From contig NW_022145606.1 in assembly GCF_000002235.5 (NCBI RefSeq), positions 16,372,254-16,436,253 on the forward strand: 64,000 nucleotides of DNA, given 5' to 3'. This stretch comes from Strongylocentrotus purpuratus. Taxonomy: Eukaryota > Echinodermata > Echinoidea > Camarodonta > Strongylocentrotidae. Positions 47,901-57,813 of the stretch are shown here, piece by piece (positions within the stretch are counted from its first letter, which is position 1; every line of letters starts with the position of its first letter). The notes below the pieces were generated by a model. That model was not told the origin of the DNA and did not search any database. It saw only the letters and a program-made list of their open reading frames with translations. Made by a program: the position numbers and the translations under genes.

Positions 47901-49624
47901 GTTCATTAGGATCAGGGGTGGGGGCTAAATGGAAAAGGGAACAGATTTATCAATTTTTTTGGTCAAAATGCATGATCACATGTAACCAAACTTGGCAGGA
48001 ATCATTCAAAATTCTACCCATGGATGTACAATTTTTAATCATGCATGTAACTCAATAAATGTCTTAAGATTGTTCTAAAGATAAAAGAAAGGGGCTAAAG
48101 TGTGGTTCGATTCACCTCTCATTCCATGTGTATACCTTCACCATGTACAAAGTCTATGGCACTAGACTATGGAAATGGTAAGCTGTCACTGGCAATTCAA
48201 TGCCAATGATGAAATAAATGGCAGTGCTTGGAGTGGTGACATTAACCATAATGCGATTGAAGTAAATAATGAAATGTTTCATGTATTTTTAAAAAAAAAT
48301 GCATTTTCAGATTGTAACCGATATATGTATGACTATAGGAATCATCCATGAGGATAGGAGCTCAATGTAACTTAATTCAAACTCTCTGCAAGTGAGAATC
48401 AGCAACAGGTAAATTATTCACAAGTTGCATATTATAGTAAGTTCATACATGTACCTCTTCAAAAAACAGAAAGACTAAACATTTTATTATATTTCAAGAA
48501 ATGTAGGTAATTGTTAGTCACTACCTAAGCCCCCCCCCCCCCCAAAAAAAATGCATCATTAGTCGTCACTGTTCCCTCCTTTTTTCATTTTCAGCATTTT
48601 CCTTGGCAACATTGAGGCAGCATTTGAGAAGAATTAACCTTCAACTCACCAACCTGCTCTTAGGCATTTTCTTCAAGGATGCTATCCACAGATGCCAAGT
48701 AAGTGGAACAGATATACGAGGTGTGTCAGAAAAGTTCCAGGACTGATATCAAAAAAGAAATATATACCCAAATTACAGACTTTGAGTTTTCCCTTTCGAA
48801 GCAATCCCACTGGAGTCTTACACAATGTCCCATCTTTCTCTGCCATGCCTCCATGCACTCCTGAATGATTTTTCTTGGATCCTCTGCAGCTTTTTCCGTC
48901 CTCATGGCCATGTTTACATCTTCCACATTTGTAACTCTTTGTGCGACCAACCATGAAACCCCTGTGTGCCCCATTATTTTAGGGAGTGACAATTTTGCCG
49001 CATTCTGCCAGACACTCCTAATTCAAAGGGCTGTAACTTTTTCTGCAATCGTTATGAAGAAAAATTGTGTCCAGCAAAGTTGTCTAGTTTTGTATTGGCT
49101 TTCCAGTCATATATATTTCTATTCTTTGGCTAATTTTGGGATCCAACACTTAAGAGGGGCGTTAAACTGTTATCAATCAAGCATCTCAACACTGAGCAAA
49201 CAGATACTATAAATTGGTTCTTTCTATTGAAGAATATTACTGCCATTTTACCTCAAATGAATATTTCCTTTGTTAAGAAGAGTGTTTGATGCTATTCTAA
49301 TTAAACAAGACAAAAATAAAAGAAATCCATTCCTTTCTAATTTCCATACATCTGGGTCATTCGCTCTAAAGTTTGAACGAAGTTATTTTCATGAAATTTC
49401 ATCAAAACTAGGGAGGATGTGCCACTCAAGACTACTTCCCTTGAATGCCGTACTATTTGATGAATATCCATACTATTTCAAGGTGATGTTTCCATGATCT
49501 GCTTTTAAATCTTGTTTGGTTTCTTTCTTCTTTTTTTTTGCCACAGATGTCGAAGTTGTACCACCACAAGCTAGACAAGATTTTGATTCCGACTAACCCG
49601 TTCTTTAAAGGTCCATTGCCTTAG
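44960..49624 (+). CDS. possible three-exon cargo gene of the 8.3 kb transposon, unknown product
   Basis: Proposed exons 44960-45062, 48595-48698 and 49547-49624. Exon 1 reads MTTIDLPPMVLLSYVYGRST, then EFNQKLPVAIARIE and leaves one G before GTTAGT. Exon 2 (acceptor TTTTCAG, donor GTAAGT) starts CA, making Ala, and stays open: FSLATLRQHLRRINLQLTNL, LLGIFFKDAIHRCQ. Exon 3 (acceptor CCACAG) reads MSKLYHHKLDKILIPTNPFF to a TAG. Phases match at both joins; about 95 residues. An in-frame upstream ATG exists at 44942. I recognise no domain. It could be a captured piece of a host gene, a gene of the transposon, or a non-coding transcript that happens to be open. Confidence 0.35.
45390..45930. repeat. 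TAGATCTAG-rich stretch
   Basis: Many overlapping copies of TAGATCTAGA and CTAGATCTAGTC, densest at 45402-45440, 45525-45540 and 45583-45600, making short palindromes. Confidence 0.7.
45603..45995. mobile_element. hAT-like MITE
   Basis: Begins GCGGCGGATCCAGGATTTTT and closes CCCCTTGATTCCGCCACAG, diverged inverted termini of the GGCGGATCCAGG type. The 104-codon ORF over it is not gene-like. Confidence 0.5.
47079..47181 (+). pseudogene. broken duplicate of cargo exon 2
   Basis: Exon-like: acceptor GTCTTCAG, donor GTAAGA. It shares the TTGAGAAGAA..CTCAGCTCACCAA region with 48595-48698. In the frame that matches exon 1 it reads CSSATLRQHLRRNIPQAQLT and then meets a stop, and it is one base shorter, so it cannot replace exon 2 in frame. 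Alternatively it belongs to a non-coding splice form. Confidence 0.45.
47727..47821 (+). other. exon-like segment, non-coding
   Basis: 95 nt between a good acceptor (TTCTCTTTTTAG) and donor (CAG|GTATGA). It contains stops in the expected frame, so it would be an untranslated or poison exon of the cargo transcript. Confidence 0.3.
48719..48990 (-). mobile_element. mariner transposase 3' fragment
   Basis: The terminus CGAGGTGTGTCAGAAAAGTT next to TA is mariner-like. Upstream on the minus strand comes RKIIQECMEAWQRKMGHC, then VRLQWDCFE, matching the 'F..C...W..R...CI...G.YFE' C-terminus of Tc1/mariner transposases. Only the last 60-70 codons remain. It lies in the intron between cargo exons 2 and 3. 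Confidence 0.6.
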
Positions 49625-51285
49625 GAAATTAAAACTTTTATGTCTTGTATCAAGACCCTTTTAAAGCAACATAATAACAATTGTTTCATAAATAAATGCC
49701 TCCTTATATTTTTTACAATTTTTTGAAAACCTCTCCAAGTTGCTCGTCTAATGGTGGACCCCGCCCTTAAAATTCTCAGAGTTCCTCGGAATGATTGACC
49801 AAAGGATTAGTGATGTTATATCAAGAACGATCTCCGCTTAGGCAAGCTACGGTGCTTGCTAGCCAGCTCTGCAGGCATTATGTTTTGTACACAAACATAA
49901 ACAATTACTTTTGTTATTAAATAGTGTGCTATGCATCTTTACTTGTTATTTATTGTGGTGAAATTTCACTAATGGCCCAATTTTAAAAAGAGAGCTATAC
50001 CATGAGTCGAAGAAGATCGTAATTGATTTGAATGCCTGTATAACGTGTCAACTAAATGCATGCTATAAAGAATTTCAAAGGTAAGAACAAAATGTTTCAT
50101 ATATCTAAGTGACTGAATGTTTTTCGTACTACCTTCTTCTCAATTTAAAGAAATGTTGAAAGTGGTATATCAGAGTGAAGAAACTTGTGTTTTTCCCTTT
50201 ACAAGCTCTGCTCTTTCTTACTTCACTTTCAAATTTCGTCTCTTGTTATATAAACATTTAGCGATTGCTTTACTTCACACATTCAAGCAATGTATACTAT
50301 CCCTCCTAAAAAAAAAGTTTGTAGATGTGTTAACAATAGATATGGCGACGAAATGTATCAGCATCTCTGAAATGCCTAAGCATAAAAAATGTTGGCAATT
50401 TCTCTGAATTTTATTTTTTTTATTTTTTATGGAACATTGTTTACATTAATTGCCTAGTTCTTGGCATGCAAATGGTGGACACTTTATTAATTTCTTTATA
50501 TTTTTGTGCTGTACATATGTAGAGGAATCTTGTCATAAGCAATCGTGTTCGTCTGCCAGAAAGTTTTTTTTTGTTTTACTCGGGAAATTGTGAGGATTGT
50601 TTATTATATTCGTACAATGAATTTCAGTATGTTATGTTGTGTTACGTGTAAGCGACAATTCATTTTTATAACAGCTCCTATCGTCCTAGCATTCATTGAT
50701 AGTAGGCCTATATTGTGACACATTGAGATACCTTGAACTTGAAACTACGTTTACATCTTTTTCGAATTCACGAAAATACAAAAGAAAGATGTACAATAAT
50801 TGTATTCACATTTACAACAGTTTGTTTATTACACATAAAATAAAGTATGTTTTATCACAAAATCAGTTTATTTTCCTTGTTCTTTTGTTTTGGAGGGAGG
50901 GGGGATGTATTCAGAGCAAATTCTAAGAAGCAAGATGGTGAACTTTTCATTAAAATGGGACAAATAAGTTGTTATCAAGTTTTGATAGTGATTAAAATGT
51001 ACAAGATAATAGACATGACGAAATTAAAATAACATGTCCCTCTTGCTTCAATATTGTTATTATACATATCTTCCAGAGGGATCTAAGTCGAGTTCTATAA
51101 TGAACTTTTCTCAAATTCAGTCTAATTTTGATGAAATTGTTACTATCTTCATTTTGTGGATTTTGCTCTGTTTATTTATTTAATCCAATCTTTAACTACT
51201 TGGCTTTTTCTTGTCACGTTGTGATGCATGTATTTGAATGATTGTACATGTCCGATGTAGTATGATCTTGACGATGTTCTTATGA
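49625..51285. other. AT-rich part of the 8.3 kb element; possible 3' UTR
   Basis: No ORF with family resemblance. An AATAAA at 50839-50844 could end a transcript that starts near 44.9 kb. Nothing else was recognised. Confidence 0.35.
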
Positions 51286-51289
51286 ACGG

Positions 51290-52320
51290 ACGACTGATGT
51301 TGGTGTGAATATGTTTTTGAGTTGGTGTTGGTAATGTCAGAAGGATGTTGGCATGAACTGGAAAGGGAGGTACAACGTCGGCACATGGTGGGATACGGGT
51401 TGGCATAACGTTGCTTCTACGTCGGCAAATGGTGGAGAAGAGGTTGGCATAACGTTGGTCTAGCATTGGCACATGGTGGAGGAGGGGTCGGCACTTGGTG
51501 GGAAAAGGGTTGGCATTATGTTAGGACAACGTCGGGGAGACGTCGGCACATAGTGTAAAAGGGGTTGGCATTACGTTGGTCCTACGTCAGGGAGACGTCG
51601 GCACATGGTGGAAAAGGGGTTGGCATTACGTTTGTCCTATGTCGGCATATGGTGGGATAGGGGTTGACATGACGTTGGTCATACGTCGGGGGACGTTGGC
51701 CCGATGTTGGCTTAATGTCATTTCGTCGTTGTCGAGCCAACGTTGGCCCGCCGGCAAGAAAGCCGTTGGCCCAACATCACATTGGCGACGATGGCGCAAC
51801 GTAACAGCCCACGACGTCGGCACGTGGTGGGATAGGGGTTGGCATAACGTTGGTCCAATGTCGGAACTACGTCGGCACATGGTGGGATAGGGGTTGGAAT
51901 AACGTTGGTCCTACGTCGTGGAGACGTCGGCACATGGTTGAAAAGGGGTTGGTATAACGTTGGGCCAATGTCGAGGAGACGTCGGCACATGGTGGGATAA
52001 GGTTTGGCATAACGTTTATCCAATGTCGGAACAACGTCGGCACATGGTGGGATAGGGATTGGCATAACGTTGGTCGTACGTCGGCACATGGTTAAAAAAG
52101 GGTTGGGACGACGTTGGTCCAATGTCGGAAAGACGTCGGCACATATGGTCGGATAGGGGTCGGCACAACGTTGGCCCGATGTTGGCTTAATGTCATTTTG
52201 TCACTGTCGGGCCAACGTTGGCCCGCCGGCAAGAAAGCCGTGGGCCCAACATCATGTTGGCGACGTTGGACCAACGTAACAGCTTACGTTGGCCCCACGT
52301 TGGCGTAACGTCGTATTGTT
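51290..52320. repeat. minisatellite, unit about 55-60 bp
   Basis: Units contain ACGTCGGCACATGGTGGGAT then AGGGGTTGGCATAACGTTGG. Two larger copies of a GGCCCGATGTTGGCTTAATG block (51697-51810 and 52170-52285) interrupt the series, showing higher-order duplication. The minus-strand reading is open in places and gives a false repeat peptide. Confidence 0.8.
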
Positions 52321-52369
52321 ATCTGGGTTAATACAGGGACCACCCGGTTCCAGTATGCAATGGACTTAT

Positions 52370-52592
52370 ACGAGATACTATCTCATTAAAACGAGATAAC
52401 TATCTCATTAAAACGAGATACTATGTCGTTTTAACGAGATACTATCTCATTAAAACGAGATAACTATCTCGTTTTAACGAGATACTATGTCGTTTTAACG
52501 AGATACTATCTCATTAAAACGAGATACTATGTCGTTTTAACGAGATACTATCTCATTAAAACGAGATAACTATCTCGTTTTAACGAGATAAA
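52370..52592. repeat. right subterminal palindrome array
   Basis: The same units as at 44371-44748 in inverse order, but shorter (about 12 units). Confidence 0.85.
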
Positions 52593-53439
52593 AATATTTT
52601 TACCATGTCCCTTCCCGGGCTCCGTAAAAGAGTGACGCATTTGCCGACAGAAATTTTGAAGGGCTTCATAAGCCCAGTTCCTGTCACTGTTGAGGGAAAA
52701 ATCAGTTCGTAATGCCTCGCGCTCGCATGATTATTTTTTTATCACTGATATGTGGATTCAAATACAAAAAGGGGGCTAATTACTTTTTTGTATTTGTTTT
52801 CAGGTCGATCACCATGTAGAAACAAATTAGTTGCATGTTTCAATATTATAGGGGGTAATGATTACTTCAAAAGGTTTTTTAATTTGATAAGAGCCTAATT
52901 AAACCATGGAATAATTAACATTTAGGATAGGGAAGGAGGGTGGTAGATGCTATGCATTTGTTAATCGGCAAATTTGGATGACGTCGCACCCTTAAAAGTT
53001 GGCAGCAAATTTGGGTGTCACACCCCTAACCCTAACCCCCCCCCCCCCCCCTCCCAATAAAACAATCTTTTTCGAATTATGAAGACTTTTCAAATCAACA
53101 AAACATAAGTAAGGTACGGGTATGCATGAAATCGCGCGATCACAAACATCAAAATACCGTGGGATGGGGAAAACCCTCCCCCCCCCCCAAAAAAAAAAAA
53201 CACCCTCCCCCCCAAACCCCCCCCCCCCCCCCCCTGACGCGGTATGCCAGGTTCGCCACTGCCTGTAGCTATATAGGAACAAAATCCGCCAATGCACATT
53301 ATCCGCCGTGTTCACTAACGGCAGATTTGGTTGTAGCGGGTACGATATCCGCTGCTGATCACGATATCTGCTAGGCAGATTTTGTTCCGAGAACACGATC
53401 CGCCAAGGTAACAAGATCTGCCGTCACACCGGCAAACAA

Positions 53440-53960
53440 GCAAATGGCGCATTAGAAAACAACATGAAAGATAAAGATGGAAAACGACATTGACAAAATA
53501 CAGAGAGAGAAAGACAGACATACAGACAGACAGAGAGGGGGCGGGAGATATAACAAGTTGGAGGTTATGGTATAATATCAACTTTATCTCAGGATCAAAA
53601 TGAATACTTTCGGAATGAAAGCGAGCGAGAAAGAAAGAGAGAGAGAGAGATACAGAGAGAGATACAGAGAGAGGAAAATAAAGAGAAACAATAATTGCTC
53701 ATAATCATCTGTGACATTTTGCTTCATCACATCTTCTTGTTCTTTCCTTTATCTTGCATGATTGTTATATCTTTGAATGATTATTCAGATAGGGTAAAAT
53801 CTGGTTCTGCGTTATATGTTTAATAACAATTTAGATTTAGGAGTACGTCGGAACGTAATTCCATTAAAATTCTTTAAAAACAGTAACGAAAACTGCAAAA
53901 CAACAAGACCCCCCCCCCTCCCCACCCCTCGAAAAAACAGGGTTATCTGAATCCGATTTA
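53440..53960. other. GA-rich low-complexity and AT-rich DNA
   Basis: (GA)n-like runs at 53500-53540 and 53628-53685 and a C-run near 53909. No gene-like feature. Confidence 0.5.
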
Positions 53961-53968
53961 CATGTAGT

Positions 53969-54387
53969 CAGGCGCGTACGCAGGATTTTTTCAAGGGGGG
54001 GGGGGGGATTTAACATTTTTAAATCGGGCCGAAAATTTCGCAACGACTCAGCCAACCGCTGAATAAGCGGGGGGGGGGGGGGTAAGAGGACACTTCTTTT
54101 TTTGGGGGGTCCCCAAAAAATAGCAACGACTCAGCCAGCCGCTGAATAAGCGGGGGGGGGGTGGGGGGTAAGAGGACACCTTTTTTGGTCTCGAAATTTG
54201 AAAATTTGACATTTTGCTCCGTTGGGGGGGGGCAAAATTGGCCATTGGTATAATTATTATTTTTTTTTTTTTTCGTAAAAAAAAAAAAAATACCAAAGGG
54301 AGGGGGGGGGTTTCCTCCAAAATACACACGTACAAATTACCAAAGGGGAGGTTTAACCCCCCCCCCCCCCCCCTGCGTACACGCCTG
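53969..54387. mobile_element. 419 bp hAT-like C-tract MITE
   Basis: CAGGCGCGTACGCAGG at the left and CCTGCGTACACGCCTG at the right, with the exact 8-bp duplication CATGTAGT (53961-53968, 54388-54395). Its interior GACTCAGCCAACCGCTGAATA and TCAAATTTTC segments recur in the element at 59194-59622. Confidence 0.85.
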
Positions 54388-54795
54388 CATGTAGTATACA
54401 AGTATCATCAATGTCAGTTCATTGTGAATCAATCTATACCCTTACCTCACTTCCGCTCTTCCATTGTCGTAGTTTATAACCAAGACAACGACCTACCCCC
54501 GGCCAGGTTCATTGTTCCTCCTAAGTAACTTAATTTTCAGATTGCCAAATGATTTGCGCATGCGCTAGGTTCCTGCTCGTCGAAGGCCCTGACCAGGCTG
54601 AACGCACACGCATTATGCGGCCCGCTGATCGCTCGCACTTCAAATCAGCGAACGGGTCGAGTCTTCGAATTTTATCCTCGTTTGTGATGTCGGAAGGAAT
54701 GGGCTAATATAGAGAGAGAGGGGGGGGGAGTGGGTGGGGAAGGGGTCGAAGAACAAAGGGCAAGCATTGATACGTCTATTGTTCGTGACATCCAT

Positions 54796-54989
54796 TTAAG
54801 CACGTCAGCACTTGTTTGGCCAGGGGGATTAGAATTCCCTGCAAGGTCACTGACAGGTGGTTATCTCATCAAATCAGCTCTCAACTAACATAAGAAAAAG
54901 GGGATCATGGGGGACCAACAGGCATCGATTAGGCATTGTTTACTGTATAGAGGGCACAAGTAGCTTTAAGTAGTGCAGTGGGGCTTTAA
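54796..54989 (-). mobile_element. TTAA-flanked MITE (copy 3 of 3, inverted)
   Basis: Inverted copy of 2440-2644, more diverged; TTAA at both ends. Confidence 0.65.
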
Positions 54990-56202
54990 CGCACTATTGT
55001 TTAATGCGCCCATATCGTATCAGGACAATAACCCCCTGGAAAATCACTCCCGGAAAAGTACCCTGTCATTTCTATATAATTGTTCATTGTCATTTGTATG
55101 TTGTTTTTAAACAGAGCCCTGTTGTAAACCAGCCTATTTTAATGTTTTAACAATGTTTCGTAATGAGTATATAGCTGAACATGATACTCTGTATAAAGAT
55201 GCGAAATAAATAAAAAATAAATAAATAAAATTACCCCCGGAATATTACCCCCCGGAAAATAATCCCCCAAGGACAATTACCCAGCGGGAAATTACTTTCG
55301 GAGAATTACCCCCGAGGACAATTACTCCCCCCCCCCCCCGGAAAATCCCCCTCCCCATCCCGGAGAATTACTCTCCGAGGACAACTACCCCAGGACAATT
55401 ACCCCCGAGGACAACCCCCCCCCCGAGGATAATTAACCCCCAAGGAAAACTCCCCTCCCCCCCCCCCAGGACAATTACCCCACCCCCGAGGATTTTTTAA
55501 CACTGTGACGTATTATGCGAGCTTCTCTCCAAATTGTTATTTACAGAAAAATTCATAAATTTTCATATTCTTAAGTATTTATAAAGTTCATTTAGTCTTC
55601 TTAAATTATTCAATTCAATGTGGGGGGATGCATGTTTCCCAATTCCCTTGTAGTTCTACCACCGAGTAAAGTACAGAATTCACATTTCTTAGAAATGTGA
55701 CAATACATTGCGCGCAGATGAGTACGCATTATAGCCTGTCTCCCACAAAATGGCCCAACACAGACATTAGGAATTTAAGATTTTTTTTATTTATCTATTC
55801 TCTGTAACTTCTCTAATCAGCTGATCTTGTATTTATCTTGTCATGTATATTGGACCCTCATCCATGATCTATTCGAAATGAAGGTTTTCTTCACGTTTTA
55901 TATATAAATATATATTTATATTTATCTTATCAGGCTGAAGTAAAATATATTTTCTTGCACAGTAATTTATTTTGAAATAAAAATTGCTTTCAAGTTATAT
56001 GTTCGGTGCCATGTCAAAAGAATATAGATATAAGCTCTGTGGTACATTTATCTCATTTAGTTTTGTAACTCTACAGAATTATTTTTCAACCGGGTTGCCC
56101 CAAAAGAATGTTAGTTACATAAAAACACATTTTGGAAAACGTTGGTTTTGTGAAAAACAAATATGAAAAACGGTTGGAGCATGTAATTCCCCTAGTATCT
56201 TA

Positions 56203-56812
56203 AAGGGATCCGGTAACTTTGTCTTAGATCCTTTAATAAATCCTTGATTTAGCTCAATGATACGTCGCCTAGTATGGATCAATGCTTATTGTGACATTCA
56301 AGTCCGGGCAGTTCACTGGCAACTCAGTGACTGTAAAAATAACAGAAAGAATTTGCTTCGTTATTAGCATGTACATATATATTAGGCAACTTTGAGTCCA
56401 ACTTCTGAAATCTGTTATTGCTTCAAAGGGATTCGGTAACTTTGTCTCAGATTCTGAAACGAAATCCTGGATTTAGTTCATGCTGCAATGATAATTATAA
56501 ACCTTTAGGTTCAGTCAGGAACCCCGTGACTTTTACAAGCTGATCGCCTGTCTGATTATCAAGATTCTTATGATTGAAATTCGAAATCAAATTTTGAGTT
56601 TGCCGAACGATTTTCATAACACTACAGTCTATTGGGGAAAACGAGTATGATAAAAACCGGTCAATCAAAGGTTTTTACTTTTTTGAGGCACTTCTTGATC
56701 ATTTTGAAGCGTAATTCTTTAGGGCTTCATTATAACACCATATTACAGACACTGATAACACGTAGGGCCGTGCATCTCAGATTTAACATTGTTAAAGGAT
56801 CCCTTTAAAGTA
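56203..56812. mobile_element. MITE of the AAGGGATCCGGTAAC family, with copied gene sequence inside
   Basis: Left end TTAAAGGGATCCGGTAACTT, right end AAAGGATCCCTTTAA. Between them lies a second left end (about 56420) preceded by sequence copied from the HYR gene. Confidence 0.55.
56261..56330 (-). pseudogene. fragment of HYR exon A1
   Basis: 70 bp matching 32194-32263, including the A1-specific start of the exon (GGGCAGTTCACTGGCAACTC on the plus strand) and its splice acceptor, followed by about 85 bp of the A1 intron. The other 200 bp of the exon are absent. It is therefore a displaced copy, not a missing upstream exon. Confidence 0.8.
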
Positions 56813-57529
56813 TTCTACTTCCTCGCTCGCTGAAAATATTTTGATATCAAAGCGTTCAAACCTTATATTATACCTTTTATTTCGAAATTACATTGTTACC
56901 ACACTCACTACATTTAAAAACTTGATAAATAAGGGCAACCAGAGACCCGGATATCCTATTCGTGTACCTAGGTCATAATCGATTATATCACTTTTTATTC
57001 ATGTATATTCGGCGGCGAGGTGCTAAGAGACAATAGGTTAAAATCGTTTCTAGCTCTAAGTGTTTACCATTTTGAAAACATATTCTCCCTTTTTATTCTT
57101 GGTCGCTCGTTAAATTAAGGGAAATAATTTTCCTCGGGGGGGGGGGGGATGATTTTCCGGAGGTAATTGCCCTTGGGGGTTATTGTCCTCGGGAGGTAAT
57201 TCTCCGACGGTATTTTTCCGGAGGGTGATTGCCGGGGATAATTGTCCTAGAACCCGCCCATAATATGGACCGGCGGGGTTGGGCGAAGGCAACACTGAAT
57301 GTCCGAGATGCCATCCTCTCTCTTTTTCTCCCTCTCGATCACTCCTATTGTTTCATTTAATACTATTTATTTCAGAACTCCAAATATAAATCCATCTTCC
57401 TTCGTTAATAATTATTTTGTTCAAAAAATTGTCAATGGTTCGGTTATGAACCCACATGTTTTTTGTTTTTTTTATTCAAGTCGCTTCTAAATTTTCTTTT
57501 TAAAGGTATGAATATGTTAGCAAAGAAAA

Positions 57530-57813
57530 TAATACTAAGCTGGAAGATATGAAAGAGCAGAAACTCAACTTTCTAGAAATGTGATTTTCTCTTTGAAATT
57601 CAGATACAGTCCGCCAAAAGACTTTTTGGTTTCCTCTTTTCAAATTAATGTTAATCCCTCATGCGTGAAATATGCATCATGCAAGTTGCATCAAATGAAA
57701 GAGGACGATCTAAGCTTCATAAATATGTGTCATTTATTAATTCTAGATGTGACTAAGTTATGATAAAACATCGATAATTATCGGATCGTGTTTTTCAGGG
57801 ACGCACTGTATAG
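57530..57813. mobile_element. half copy of the GTGCGTCCC foldback family
   Basis: Matches the right arm of 11182-11862, ending GGGACGCACTGTA. Confidence 0.65.

Larger units (their letters stand above)
44342..52625. mobile_element. 8.3 kb transposon with palindromic terminal arrays
   Basis: Ends ACGGAGCCCGGGAAGGGACA and its exact complement at 52606-52625, flanked by the 8-bp duplication AAAAGAGT (44334-44341, 52626-52633); the empty site is at 22272-22279 in X copy 1. Inside each end is an array of TATCTCGTTTTAACGAGATA palindromes, then a further inverted block (CCATTGCATACTGGAACCGG). The interior holds a possible three-exon gene, a mariner fragment, a MITE and a minisatellite. No transposase was recognised. 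Known superfamilies with 8-bp duplications include hAT, P and Zisupton/KDZ; the last is a candidate on the basis of subterminal repeats, but this is inference. Confidence 0.8.
38482..53432 (-). mobile_element. element X, copy 2, inverted and split by two insertions
   Basis: Inverted relative to copy 1 at 21482-25477. Pieces: 38482-38512, 41126-44341 and 52626-53432, about 4.0 kb when counted without the inserts. Short ORFs of 63-65 codons at 42112-42303 and 41741-41938 are identical to those in copy 1, reflecting the youth of the pair rather than selection. Confidence 0.75.
55016..57256. mobile_element. 2.2 kb element with GGACAATTACCCC-repeat ends
   Basis: Ends CGTATCAGGACA and the complement of CGGGTTCTAGGACA; near-matching flanks GCCCATAT and CCCATAAT. 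Left array at 55022-55490, right array at 57130-57250. The interior is AT-rich and holds MITEs and a HYR exon fragment. It is related to 15555-15948, which has a clean 8-bp duplication. Confidence 0.55.

Noticed and set aside
51576-52308. Repeat-peptide ORFs on both strands
   Set aside because: They follow the minisatellite unit in several frames at once; no start context and no family.
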